DNA from: Lunularia cruciata
Taxonomy: Eukaryota; Streptophyta; Marchantiopsida; Lunulariales; Lunulariaceae
Assembly: GCA_948567375.1 (NCBI GenBank)
Contig: OX419762.1
Coordinates: 25,312,608-25,376,607 of the forward strand
Reading direction: 5' to 3'
DNA: 64,000 nucleotides
Shown here: positions 42,701-53,393 of the stretch, piece by piece
How the letters are laid out: each line of letters starts with the position of its first letter
How positions within the stretch are numbered: the first letter of the stretch is position 1
Made by a program: the position numbers and the translations under genes
The notes under the pieces: generated by a model
What the model was told of the DNA's origin: nothing
Seen by the model: the letters and a program-made list of their open reading frames with translations, nothing else
The model's database searches: none

Positions 42701-43031
42701 CAATGAAGCAAGGTGTGGCAACTCCTCCAATCCTCAGCCAATGGTATTGTCCACTTGAATCTTGACCTATCAAAGAGACTGATTTCTCAAAGCCAAATCT
42801 GACGTAAGTAGCAATACCTCCAAAGCCCCTTCCTTTGTGTTGTCTCCGCTTGTTCCAGGTTGAACCAACAAGAGTGAATCCTTCAATGTCTTGAATGGTG
42901 TTTCCTTCATGTTCCCATGTCTCCACAAGATTGATCAGATGAGCATCATCCCACAAAGGCTTAGCGCTGGAGTACTTGGTATGTGTGAGCCCATGAACAT
43001 TCCAAAACAGTACTCTAAAGGTCTGGAATTG
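39798..43031 (-). CDS. LINE ORF2 (endonuclease-RT-CCHC), copy F, intact
   Basis: 1077 residues if counted from the codon after the ORF1 UAG. EEP endonuclease: N in FWNVHG (residue 11), E in LVETW (37), GDFNAR, SSTIDYML, SDHAPLS. RT: KKVVPIHKSGQRD, YVAFIDFRKAFDKV, STMGVIQGCSLSPTLFG, LLYADDVVLLS, LGLEFSHDYSW. The C-terminal CCHC reads CKLCIMSKVEDEHHVFVDC. It nicks DNA and primes reverse transcription from the nick (target-primed reverse transcription). No AUG precedes the catalytic N and E. One substitution, DDAHLINL for DDADLINL near the start, is unlikely to matter. Confidence 0.9.
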   Translation of the reverse strand, partial: QFQTFRVLFWNVHGLTHTKYSSAKPLWDDAHLINLVETWEHEGNTIQDIEGFTLVGSTWNKRRQHKGRGFGGIATYVRFGFEKSVSLIGQDSSGQYHWLRIGGVATPCFIAVCYFAPLTSPIYSSGLLNTMQPFHSLTKDVLEFQSKGAVLVLGDFNARIQASQIPDLSDLENDPFHSLIDHSSAWSRSSKDPMSNSMSEHFLSFGANCSLKILNGLSQFPETCKSTCFASGGSSTIDYMLTSANDIHLVSDFAVLDPQPESDHAPLSCTILFPCLNRTTLPIDHAFRGKLRLDFHKRDLYQQAIQEKLSSMEWSSDFQQRSDQLIELLQSTSTSLFPRGSHRKRLGLPCNRWYDADCKMARIKAMDRSLDQIAQNQAFVLYRKLVKCKKWAFLRLKGVELSTELRSNPKAFWKKVTIRSPSPSLDLNELCDYVKDLYFFPNAPSMAPCLGSALTISEADVKYQLKKLANGKAEDLDGLCVELLKWGGSQLISILTSHLNEAIKCGFPDRWCLKKVVPIHKSGQRDVVTNYRTILVGSVFAKLYGRILESRLSTWAEKHKIRAKCQAGFRLGFSTLDHLLVLHVLWCKSKGVGRALYVAFIDFRKAFDKVLRKSLSERLIEVGVSADLIGAISRLYEKVIVKLSSLSSQDVLSTMGVIQGCSLSPTLFGIFIDDLESLLMEAGATGVQVGSFMIHALLYADDVVLLSTNPQSLQKLLDSLLCFCNQTKMEVNLDKSKVIVVGSKGVTPFFFDGQQLEQVSSYKYLGLEFSHDYSWSTCVKMRINAGFRALYSLMNRSRLAHLTTWELKKMLFRSLVQPVVLYGAQIWGPGTKKTWWQKVEKVQKLFLCDELGVRTQTPYVFLLAETGFLPLEAEALFLAITYAIKVRSMEHERLPYQAFCATLSVGWYTDLIAWATRWNVSERHWRLEPIALREVIKEQFLLRLWQQPGTKMVFYQQFVNPMLVYCEQDYLLARISTSLRHVIAQYRTSSHRLEVEQGRWQQIEHSMRLCKLCIMSKVEDEHHVFVDCPCYMQIRVRHQITCSDFSTLLQVEALALGKYMTEVTLHRTNLLQIGPMP

Positions 43032-43871
43032 CTATGCAATAGGTGACAATTTCTTTTGAGTAATCACAGCTCTATTATCTCTCAAGAATGCAACAAAACC
43101 TGCTTGTTGAGCCTCCTTCACTTTTGCTAATTCTCCCTTCTTTGCTTGCCATTGGAGAGGTGTGAGATCAGGGTCCAACCAGATACGCCGCCCCTTTAGT
43201 ATAGCTTTGTTCCCCATCACTGCATTCCTTTGAGTTTCTGAGCCAAACCTCACCAAAATGCTTCTTGGTTGTGCACCTTGTTGTCCCAATCTATATGCTT
43301 GCAAAATTTGAGGATCATGGACTCTCAAAGAATCAGCAATAAACTCACACACTATGGCCTTGGTGTCTTCCTTCTCAATCTCAGGCAAACCTGAAATCCT
43401 CAAGTTCTTCATTCTCACCAATTGGTTCTCCTTCTCAACCTCATGCTCTTGCAAGTAAGAGATTTGAGCCACCTTCGTAGCTTCAGCATATGACTTCATC
43501 TTGACCTCTAATGTGTCAACCATCTCTTGCAGCCCTCCATTTTGTGAAGCAATGTTGGTGGCTTGTGCTCCCAAGGAAGCAACCTTCTCAGTAGCATCCA
43601 CCATACCCTTGGTGGAGTCTAACATCAAATTGCTACTCTTCTTGAGTTCTTGGATATCTACGGTGATCGAATTCAGGGATTCTTTCACAGTCAAGACATC
43701 AACTCTTATGGTTTGCAAATCTGCCATAAGAGTGTTCATGCATTGAGACATGGGGGCAAAAAAGCTCTTGAGTTCCTTGTGGAAGTCATTTGCTTTTCTA
43801 TACATTTCAGCAAGCTGTTGCTGTTTTGAAGCTATCTCAGCAATGTCTTGCATCATCTTGGAAGCTTCCAT
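43032..43871 (-). CDS. LINE ORF1 (L1 ORF1p-like), copy F, intact
   Basis: 279 residues, from ATG (MEASKMMQDI) to TAG (43034-43032), almost identical to ORF1 of copy C. It has the coiled-coil N-terminal half and the RRM-like core with RISGLPEIEKED, AYRLGQQGAQPRSILVRFGS and GRRIWLDPDLTPLQ. The only cysteines are in SQCMNTL and IVCEF, so there is no zinc knuckle. It is followed in the same frame by ORF2. Confidence 0.88.
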   Translation of the reverse strand: MEASKMMQDIAEIASKQQQLAEMYRKANDFHKELKSFFAPMSQCMNTLMADLQTIRVDVLTVKESLNSITVDIQELKKSSNLMLDSTKGMVDATEKVASLGAQATNIASQNGGLQEMVDTLEVKMKSYAEATKVAQISYLQEHEVEKENQLVRMKNLRISGLPEIEKEDTKAIVCEFIADSLRVHDPQILQAYRLGQQGAQPRSILVRFGSETQRNAVMGNKAILKGRRIWLDPDLTPLQWQAKKGELAKVKEAQQAGFVAFLRDNRAVITQKKLSPIA

Positions 43872-44922
43872 TCTAAAATTTCTAACAGATACTATGAGAA
43901 TGTATCCTCTAGTTCACTCACACTCTGTGAACACCAATAGCTCTACACCAAAAATCAACTCCTTTGGACTTGTAAATCAAAAGTTGCAAACTTTTGAATT
44001 TGAGTTTTTCCTACATGAAAATTTTGAAATCCTACAGATTTCGAAAATTCATAACCTTAGCTACAGTACTTTAAAATCTACAATAGATGAGTCAATCAAA
44101 ATCTCTTGAGAAATTCTATCCAATGAATCAAAAATGAACTCATTTGAGCCAATAGACATGAAGTTATGGCCTCTAGAGTTCTCTATGGAAACTTCTAAAC
44201 CTCATTGAATCAAAGAATTCAAATGCTGATAACTGCAAGCACAAAGCTTCAAATTCTATGAAATGAATTTCAATCAATAGCTCTTGACAAGATGCTTCTA
44301 ATGAGTCCAAGATCACCTCATTTGAAGATGTGAGTCCAAAGTTCCAGCCTCTGAAAGTTGCAGATTTGAGCACCACCAACCGCACAAGAACACAGATTGA
44401 TGAATTTCGAAACTTCTTCCACAGAACTCCAACTTCAGCAACCAGGAGTTCAAAAGAAAGCCCTCTCACAGCTCTTTCCAATGAGTCTAAGATTGAAAGA
44501 TTTGGACATGGAACCAAAAAGTTACAAGGTGTTGAAAATTGAGCTCAAACCCTAAAATCTCCGAGAGATGGCAGAATTCGAATCTTCATAACTTTCTTTG
44601 TGTATGTGCTCTGCAAGCCAGCGTAGTATCAATCGAAAGAGCTTCCAAAGGCGCTTCTAATGCCACAAAAATCACTCCATTTGGACACCATATGATGAAG
44701 ATTCGATTTCTCAAGTCTAGCTCCTGTGTCAGAAATTTCAATCACTCATAACGTTTCGCTCAAAGCTCAGAATGACACAATCTTGGTGGCTATGGAAAGG
44801 TCTTGGCAAAGCGCTTCGAACAAGACCAAAACCGCAACGTTTGGACATGTATGTAGGGAGATATGGCTTCTCAAACGTTCGGGACTCCTCTCCTCTCAAA
44901 CTTTCGAAACTCCACTCCACTC
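43872..44922 (-). promoter_or_regulatory. LINE F 5'UTR
   Basis: The same six-unit structure as in copy C. It includes the outer block with CATGTCCAAACGTTGCGG and ends with AACTTTCGAAACTCCACTCC (+ strand). It is the presumed internal promoter of the one LINE with both ORFs open. Confidence 0.7.
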
Positions 44923-45774
44923 TAAAGATCAGGGTCCAACCCTGATGTGTGTGATTCATTATATGTATCCAAATAGAGTGATTTCTATGGCATTAGAAGC
45001 GCCTTGGGAAGATCTTTTGATTGATACCAGGCACGCTTGCAGAGCCCATACACACAGAAAGTTATGAAGATTCAAGTTCTGCCATCTCTCAAAGATTTTA
45101 GTGTTTGAGCTCAATTTTCAACACCTTGTAACTTTTTGGTTCAATGTCCAAATATTTCAATCTTGGCCTCATTGGCAACACATGTGAAGGGGCTTTCTTC
45201 TGAGTACCTGCTTACTCAAGTTGGAGTTCTGTGGAACAAGTTTCGAATTTCAACAATCTATGATCTTGTGCGGTTGGTGGTGCTCTAATCTGCAACTTTG
45301 AGAGGTTGGAACTTTGGACTCACATCTTCAAATGAGGTGATCTTGGTCTCATTAGAAGCATCTTGTCAAGAGCTATTGATTGAGATTGTTTTCATATAAT
45401 TTGAAGCTTTCTGCTTGAAGTTATAAGCATTTGAATTCTGGACTCAATGAGGTTTAAAAGTTTACCATAGAAAACTCTAGAGGCCATAACTCCATGTCTA
45501 TTGGCTCAAATGAGTTCATTTTTTGTTCATTTGAAAGAGGTACTCAAGAGCTTTTGATTGAGTTATCACTTGTATATTTTCAAGTATTGTAGCCAAGGTT
45601 GTAAATTTTTGAAAACTGTAGGAAAGTTTCAAATTCAAAAGTTTGTAACTTTTGATTTTCAAGTCCAAAGGAGTAGATTTTTAGTTCATGAGAAAAATTA
45701 TTTGTAGAGCTATTGGTGTTCACAGAGCCTGATTGAACCAGAGGATATATTCTCATCTATTTAGAGCTTTTAGA

Positions 45775-46613
45775 ATGGAAGCTTCCAAGATGATGCAAGA
45801 CATTGCTCAGATAGCTTCAAAACAGCAACAACTTGTTGAAATGTATAGAAAAGCAAATGACTTCCACAAGGAACTCAACAACTTTTTTACCCCCATATCT
45901 CAATGCATGAACACTCTTATGGCAGATTAGCAAACCGTAAGAGCTGATGTCTTGACTGTGAAAGAATCTCTGAATTCGATCACCGTAGATATCCAAGAAT
46001 TCAAGAAGAGTAGCAATTTGATGTTAGACTCCACCAAGGGTATGGTGGATGCTACAAGAAGGTTGCTTCCTTGGGAGCACAAGCCACCAACATTGCTTCA
46101 CAAAATGGAGGGTTGCAAGAGATGGTTGACACATTAGAGGTCAAGATGAAGTCATATGTTGAAGCTACGAAGGTGGCTCAAATCTCTTACTTGCAAGAGC
46201 ATGAGATTGAGAAGGAGAACCAATTGGTCAGAATGAAGAACTTGAGGATTTCAGGTTTGCGAGAGACTGAGAAGGAAGACAACAAGGCCATAGTGTGTGA
46301 GTTTATTGCTGATTCTTTGCGAGTCCATGATTCTCAGATTTTGCAAGCATATACATTGGGACAACAAGGTGCACAACCAAGAAGCATTTTGGTCAGGTTT
46401 GGCTCAAAAACTCAAAGGAATACAATGATGGATAACAAGGCTATATTGAAGGGGCGGCATATTTGGTTGGACCTTGATCTCACACCTCTCCAATGGCAAG
46501 CAAAGAAGGGAGAATTAGCAAAAGTGAAGGCGGCTCAACAAGCAGGTTTTGTTGTATTCTTGAGAGATAATATAGCTGTGATTACTCAAAAGAAATTGTC
46601 AACTATTGCATAG
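45775..46613 (+). pseudogene. LINE ORF1, copy G, stop and frameshift
   Basis: MEASKMMQDIAQIASKQQQL… is interrupted by TAG at 45928-45930, then by the frame change GCTACAAGAAGG (about 46052) also seen in copy E. The RNA-binding core (LRISGLRETEKED, AYTLGQQGAQPRSIL, HIWLDLDLTPLQ) is open to TAG at 46611-46613. Confidence 0.88.
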
Positions 46614-49600
46614 CAATTCAAGACCCTTAGAGTGCTATTTTGGAATGTTCATGGGCTCACACATACCAAGTACTCTAGCGCTAAGCCTTTGTGGGATGAT
46701 GTTGATCTGATCAATCTTGTGGAGACATGGGAACATGAAGGAAACACCATTCAAGATATTGAAGGATTCACTCTTGTTGGTTCAACCTGGAACAAGCGGA
46801 GGCAACACATAGGAAGGGGCTTTGGAGGTATTGCTATTGTATTGCTGTTTGTTACTTTGCCCCGTTGACAGCACTAATCTATTCAAGTGGAGTTCTCAAC
46901 ACCATGCAGCCTTTCCACTCCTTGACAAAAAATGTGTTGGAATTTCAAAGTAAAGGTGCAGTACATGTTTTTGGTGATTTCAATGCTAGGATCCAAACCT
47001 CTCAGATCCTTGAGTTGAGTGACCTTGAGAATGATCCTTTCCATAGCTTGATAGACCATTCTAGTGCTTGGTCACACTCTTCCAAAGATCTCATGTGCAA
47101 CCCCATGAGTGAGCACTTTTTGAGCTTTGGTGCCAATTGTAGCTTGAAGATCTTGAATGGCCTTTCTCAATTTCCAAAAACTTGTAAAAGCACATGCTTT
47201 GCCTCAGGTGGATCAAGCACCGTAGATTATATGCTCACTTCAACTAATGATATTTATCTTGTCTCAGATTTTGTTGTTTTAGATCCTCAACCAAAATCAT
47301 ACCATGCACCTTTATCTTGTACCATCCTTCTTCCTTGCCTCAATAGAACCACATTACCTATTCACCATGCCTTTAGAGGCAAACTTTGTCTAGATTTTCA
47401 CAAGAGAGACTTGTTCCATGGAGTGGAGTTCTGATTTTCAACAACATAGTGATCAATTGGTTGAACTTCTTCAATCTGCATCAACTTCTTTGTTTCCAAG
47501 AGGCTCTCATAGGAAGAGACTTGGTCTCCCTTGAAATAGGTGGTATGATGCTGAATGCAAAATGGCAAGGATCAAAGCTATGGATAGGTCTCTTGATCAG
47601 ATTGCACAAAATCAGGCCTTTGTTTCATACAGAAAGTTGGTGAAGTCCAAAAAGCAAATATTTTTGAGACTCAAGGGGGTTGAGTTGAGCACTGAACTGA
47701 GGAGCAATCCTAAGGCTTTTTGGAAGAAGGTAACCATCATATCTCCATCTCCATTGCTGGACCTGAATGAGCTTTGTGACTATGCAAAGGATCTGTACTT
47801 TTTCCCTAATGCTCCAAGCATGGCACCTTGCCTTGGATCTACTCTCACGATATCTAAAGCTGATGTCAAGTACCAATTGAAGAAATTGGCCAATGGTAAG
47901 GCTGAAGATATTGATGGACTATGTGTTGAACTTCTGAAGTGGGGTGGTAGCCAACTGATTTCAGTACTCACTTTCATTTGAATGAGGCAATCAAGTGTGG
48001 CTTTCTTGATAGATGGTGCTTGAAGAAGGTAGTTCCTATTCACAAGTCTGGCCAGAGAGATGTTTTCACCAATTACTGTACCATACTTGTTGGTAGTGTC
48101 TTTGCCAAGTTGTATCGTCAAAATTTGGAGTCTAGGTTGAGCACTTGGGTTGAAAAGTACAAAATTTGAGCTAAGTGCCAAGCTGGTTTCAGATCAGGCT
48201 TTAGTACTTTTGATCATCTATTGGTACTCCATGTTTTGTGGTAGAAATCTAAGGGTGTTGGGAGAGCTCTCTATGTTGCATTTATTGATTTCAGGAAGGC
48301 CTTTGATAAGGTGCTCAGGAAATCTCTAAGTGAAAGACTCACTGAAGTGGGTGTTTCAATTGATCTGATTGGTGCTATCTCTAGACTCTATGAGAAAGTG
48401 ATTGTGAAACTTTCATCTTTGAGCTCTCAAGATGTCCTTAGCACAATGGGTGTGATTCAAGGCTGCTCTCTATCTCCAACTCTGTTTTGAATCTTCATAG
48501 ATGATCTAGAGAGTCTACTCATGGAAGCTGGAGCTACAGGTGTACAGGTTGGCTCTTTGATGATACATGCACTCCTTTATGCAGTTGATGTAGTGCTTCT
48601 TTCCACAAATCCATAGAGTTTACAAAAGTTATTGGATTCTCTGTTTTGCTTTTGCACTCAAACAAAGATGGAGGTGAACCTTGACAAGTCCAAGGTGATT
48701 GTGGTGGGTTCTAAAGGTGTCACACCTTTCTTTTTTGATGGACAGCAATTGGAGCAGGTTTTTTCATATAAGTACTTGGGCCTTGAGTTTTCTCATGACT
48801 ATAGCTCGTCTACTTGTGTGAAGATGAGAATCAATGCAGGATTTAGATCTTTGTATTCACTCATGAATCGCTCTAGACTTGCTCATCTTACCACATGGGA
48901 GTTGAAGAAGGTGCTGTTCAGATCTCTTGTGCGGCCGGTGGTTCTTTATGGTACTCAGATTTGGGGTCCAGGTACTAAGAAGACATGGTGGCAAAAGGTG
49001 GAGAAAATTCAGAAACTGTTTTTGTGTGATGAACTTGGAGTGAGGACTCAAACTCCTTATGTATTGCTGCTTGCTGAAACAGGGTTTTTGCCTCTTGAGG
49101 CTGAAGCTTTGTTCTTGGCTCTCGTATATGCCACTAAGGTGAGGTCCATGGAGCATGAGAGACTTCTCTACCAAGCTTTTTGTGCCACTCTATCTATTGG
49201 TTGGTATAAAGATCTGATTGCATGGGCCACAAGGTGGAATGTTTGTGAGAGACATTGGAGATTGGAGCCTATTGCACTTTGAGAGGTGATCAAGGAGCAA
49301 TTCTTACTACGCTTATGGCAGAAACCCGGTATCAAGATGGTGTTCTATCAACAGTTTGTAAATCCTATGTTGGTGTATTGTGAGCAAGATTATCTCTTGG
49401 CTAGGATTTCTACTTCACTTAGACATGTTATTGCTCAATATAGAACTAGTTCACATAGACTAGAAGTAGAACAAGGGCATTGGCAGCAGATACAACACTC
49501 CATGCGACTTTGCAAATTGTGTACTATGAGCAAAGTTGAGGATGAGCACCATGTGTTTGTTGATTGCCCTTGTTACACGCACATAAGAGTTAGACATCAG

Positions 49601-49717
49601 ATTACTTGTAGTGATTTCCCAACTCTCCTACAGGTTGAAGCTTTGGCATTAGGGAAGTATATGATAGAGATTAGTTTACGTCGGACCAATTTGTTACAGA
49701 TTGGTGAGATGCCCTAG
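46614..49717 (+). pseudogene. LINE ORF2, copy G, degenerate
   Basis: All domains are traceable but there are several indels: ~80 bp missing after GGIAI (46840), a deletion near 47416 (DLFHGVEF), one lost base near 47970, and stops at about 47534, 48169, 48243, 48489 and 48616. The RT catalytic block reads YAVDVVLL (YADD to YAVD). The CCHC (CKLC … EHHVFVDC) is kept. Confidence 0.88.
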
Positions 49718-49812
49718 GCTTTGGCCTAGGCTCACAGTTCATGTGTTTTGTATTATGTTTCTAGCCTTTTGACTCTTTGGGTCTTTCGGGCTTTATATTT
49801 CATTGTTCATTG

Positions 49813-50050
49813 AATGCACTAATGCAGTGTTGAGCTAGGATCTAAGATATTGAACTAGAATTTGAGTGCCTATACACTTGCTAGAGTAAGAGTAAAGATG
49901 TGTCCTAATGAGGAATGACTAGGTCAACAAGAAGAAAATGAGCCTTTTAATCCATTACTAAAGACTAGATATGTATATGGGATATAGTCTGAACTCACTT
50001 TACATACTTGTACTTTAAATAAAACCTTTCTATGTAGAGAATCATCGTTA
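49813..50050 (-). pseudogene. K-family remnant, right flank of LINE G
   Basis: AATGCACTAATGCAGTGTTG and AGCTAGGATCTAAGAT match K1 at about 28110-28140; GAATGACTAGGTCAACAAG matches about 28190. It is noncoding or decayed here. Orientation is given by analogy with K1. Confidence 0.45.
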
Positions 50051-50740
50051 CATGAAGGAAACAAGTGTAGTGGATAGCAAATCACTAAAAATGCTCATTA
50101 TCTTCTCGCTTATGATAATGATCAGGAGGTATCGAACATATGTTGTACTCAAATTTTTATTCTAAACCACAATTCAGATTAAACATGATAGGTTCTAGTA
50201 GTTTGATTGGCTTTTGCTATTCTGCATACAATCTATTTGTATAGATGATTTTGACGAGATTTGCTACCTGAATCTTGCAATTTAAAGTAAAAAAAGAACA
50301 AGTAAACTGAACAATGATACCTAGGGTCCGAGTTCAATAATATTTTATTATTTGCTGATGGTATAGTTCAAATCAAGCTTAATAATGATAGAAGATATTT
50401 ATAACATTTACTAGATTTGGGAAACATATTAATGTAAATATTTTTAGAAATATTTTTTTTCAAAAATAAGAAATATCTTTAATTTATGAGTCATTTTGAA
50501 ATAATTTTATTAATTTGAGATTCTTGTAATGCGTACCATGTTACTATAATGAAAAATTCTGATTGTAACATAAAATGCAAGGTATAAAAAAGAAGATCAT
50601 TGCAATATTATTTCAAAATAGATTTTACCAAGCAAGAAGACATTCTCTATAGTCACTTTACAATACTTGAGTAAGATCATGTGATTAAATTGTGAAAGTT
50701 TATATCATGTGTAAGATAATTCAAAATATTCAGAGAAAGC
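50050..50740. other. AT-rich sequence without recognisable gene
   Basis: No long frames or similarity seen apart from a weak resemblance of 50390-50700 to 51080-51420 (AATATTTTAC…, ACCAAG.AAGAAGACA.TCTCTAT.GTCACTT.ACAATA), so it forms the first half of a tandem duplication. Confidence 0.5.
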
Positions 50741-51790
50741 GTAAATGGAGTTCATATTTGCAAATTCAACCCAACCGACCCCGCAGTAACATGTGATCCG
50801 ATACTGCATTTGTGAATAAATGTTGGTTGAGTCCGTGTTGGCGACAATGATTTTCTGGTGGTGCCATCTTGTCCAACGCCATTCCTCTGAAATCTCGTGG
50901 TCTGTTCTCTCAGTCCGAACTGTTTGTGAATTTTACTGTCATAAAGGGTTTGATGCACCATATCAAGGCTTCAAGGGGGTTGGCGGAGTCTTTTTGCCAA
51001 CTTATGGTTGGCCAAGTAAAAATGCAAAAACTGGAGTCAGTTGAAGGTCTTTGCCCCTTGTGACCATCCCAATCAAGCTCGATGACGATAGAAGACTTGC
51101 ACACTATTACGTTTATTATATTTGAGGAATGTATAAATATATTTTACAAAAATTAGAAATATTTTAAGTTGTATGAGGAATATGGAGAGTACGTTCAATT
51201 TTAGAGAATTTGGTTTGTTTGTTTGAAATTATTTTAACGAGGAACATGTTTTCATAAGCAAAAGAATGTTGATTGATGCATTATTTCATCATATGCAAGG
51301 TATAATGGAAAGAACCATCATTGTACAAAAATTTAAAACAAATTTTACCAAGTAAGAAGACACTCTCTATGGTCACTTCACAATATTTAAAGAGGACACG
51401 ACATCAATTTTGAATTCTATATTATATATAGCGCATTTATGAAAAACACGTGAGAGCTTGAGCATTCAGAGAAAGAGTAAACGGACCCATATTTGGCGCT
51501 TCGAGCTAACTGACCCTCAAGTACCATGTCATCTGATGTGGTATGGTACTTGAGGGTCAGTTTATGTACATCGTGTTGGCAACCAATAATTCTTTTGTAT
51601 GTGAAATTATTCAAAACCATTTCTATCAAAATCTTTTGGTCTAGTTCCTCAGTCCGAACTGTTTTTGACATTTATTTTCACATAGGGTTGATGCACCCTA
51701 TGAAGGCGGTTAGTGAAGCCTTTTTGCGAACTTGGAGGTTGAGCAAGTAATAATGGGAAGAAAAAGGTCGTTTGGGGGTCTTTGACTCCT
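50390..51790 (+). repeat. Diverged tandem duplication (~620-680 bp units)
   Basis: Unit 1 ~50390-51065, unit 2 ~51085-51790. Shared blocks: GAAGACA.TCTCTATGGTCACTT (50637 / 51357), CAGTCCGAACTGTTT (50911 / 51650), GTTGATGCACC (50952 / 51690) and GGTCTTTG.C (51043 / 51775). A further piece in reverse orientation is at about 63830-63900. Nothing protein-coding is convincingly conserved. Confidence 0.6.
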
Positions 51791-52510
51791 ACCTTTAAAA
51801 AAAAATTTATGGTCTAAATTTAGAACACTAAATATTTTACATGGTTTAAATTAAAAATATTCATTAAGGGTGATTTTTTAGAGAGAACACTTTTCTCTTC
51901 AATCTTTTCTAGAACGTTTTGAACTAGTCATATAAAAAAATAAATTTCTTATAATTATTCTTCAAATACTTAAAGAAAATATCATCGTGATGTTTACGGA
52001 TATTATGATATCCATTGATAAAGGTTTTTCAGACAATCGATATATTCTTTCCAATTTTCAGGAATAGATTAAATTTTTATTTTAATAATTACATTTATGT
52101 AATTAAATAAACGTGAAAAACATATCCTTTTTTAGCCATCTTGACATCACAAAATAAAAAGAAATATGACACAAGTGGTCAAAGTCCCGTAGTCTAACTC
52201 GTGCATAATGGCAGGAAGAAGCGAGCGGCCTGATAATTAAAGTCATGGCTGTTGATAATATCTCCTGGAACAAATATTCTTCCATATACTGTGATTCGAA
52301 GCTGTGATGAAATCCGTCAAGGATTGTGTGCTGTATAGTAGCACCGTCATCATACCAACACAAAACAAAGTCGAGAAAACGAGATAATATAAAACCACCG
52401 ACATGTGGGACGCTGTTTAGATAGATACACAAATGATCGCACTCAAGATACTTAAAGCGTAGAAACAAGAAAAATATTACGAGAAGATGATATTGTCGCT
52501 TCAACTCGAA
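51790..52510 (-). repeat. Repeat Q, copy 1 (inverted relative to 63226-63830)
   Basis: The reverse complement of 52130-52380 matches 63235-63480 (ATGATGACGGTGCTACTATA, TTCGAATCACAGTATATGGA). The AT-rich part 51790-52130 corresponds loosely to 63480-63830. Both copies can be read as …DDGATI….DGF…, but no family was recognised. It could be an exon of a decayed gene or part of a noncoding element. Confidence 0.6.
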
Positions 52511-52729
52511 TCTTAATGATCTGAGATTGCTACTTCACGGCAGAGAAGACTTAGCAGCACGTTATTGTTTGTTATTGGTTGTTAGATGGTGGTACACGTG
52601 ACATTGTTTAGGTAGACGTTCACAATAACCTAGAGGACCAGTTTTAGAGAAAAATCATAGTAAACGATACCTTTAGATTCTGAAATTGGAATCTATCTTC
52701 CATTTGAAATCGTACTTTCTATAAAAGGC
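52511..52729. other. Intergenic
   Basis: No feature recognised; it contains TATAAAAG near 52721, which precedes repeat P. Confidence 0.4.
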
Positions 52730-53110
52730 CCTGCATTGCAACTGTGCACCCTAAATGCAAGAACCGAATTACAATTCAGCTATTTGACGATACTTATGTT
52801 TGACGATAAAAATAATTACGGAAAGTTCAACACGTATTCCCAAATTTATCGAAACCTCGAGTATCTTGATCCTAAAGAATCCTCGGCTCGATCGATTCCT
52901 CCGATCTCAACCGAGATCCGGATCCTAATGCTTTAAAAAAAGAACATTGACACGAGATCACGAAAATCTTTTCTTTTTGGTAGCACAAAATCATGCCTAC
53001 TAACGTGTCACGCTTCTCTTATTACAGAAGTGTGACACGGTGGAACAAGGGTATTGTTAAGGTTTCTGCTAACTTGGGGTACCGTTAAGTCCATCTCTGC
53101 TGTACTAGGC
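52730..53110 (+). repeat. Repeat P, copy 1
   Basis: Related to 62447-62740 and 62880-63225: ATTGCAACTGTGCACCCTAA, CAAGAACCGAATTACA, TCAGCTATTTGACGATACTT, CCTCGGCTCGATCGATTCCTC, GTGTGACACGGTGGAACAAG and GTTAAGTCCATCTC. Noncoding; the type of element is unknown. Confidence 0.65.
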
Positions 53111-53288
53111 TCTTATCAATTTTCTATACTTGGTGGGTTAAAGATGCATTTGGGACTTCTGAAACTGGAGAATATAATAACTTAAATTGAAATCATGAAA
53201 ATAATTGAGATTGTTATCATGCAAGGAACTCACCGTCCCGAGAAATAGTTAGCCCGGGTTGAAAAATATATGAAGAAGGAAGGAAGAC

Positions 53289-53296
53289 TATATAAG
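53289..53296 (+). promoter_or_regulatory. TATA box of the PR-10-like gene
   Basis: TATATAAG, 98 bp before the ATG at 53394, a normal distance for a plant core promoter with a ~65-70 nt leader. Confidence 0.65.
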
Positions 53297-53393
53297 AAAC
53301 GCATGATGTCACAGTTTGTCGGAATCACTGCCTCCCTGGAGCAGCTTGGAACTCCATTCTGCTCCGATCTCATCAGATCTACCTTCAGCAGTC

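Larger units (their letters stand above)
39695..44922 (-). mobile_element. LINE copy F, full length, both ORFs open
   Basis: The best candidate for an active LINE in the window: TTTCATTG tail (39695-39720), stem-loops, ORF2 open, ORF1 open, complete 5'UTR and a double GAGTGGA at the 5' end (44908-44922). About 5.23 kb. It was inserted into the 5'UTR of LINE G in opposite orientation. Confidence 0.93.
44923..49812 (+). mobile_element. LINE copy G, main part
   Basis: After ~25 bp of filler (TCTAAAGATCAGGGTCCAAC…) the 5'UTR resumes at about 44951. ORF1 starts at 45775, ORF2 ends at 49717, and the tail is TTCATTG (49798-49812). It carries many stops and frameshifts and is older than F. The sequences flanking the whole element (39430-39469 and 49813-49850) are both like K1 28110-28145, which suggests a ~40-bp target duplication. 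Confidence 0.88.
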
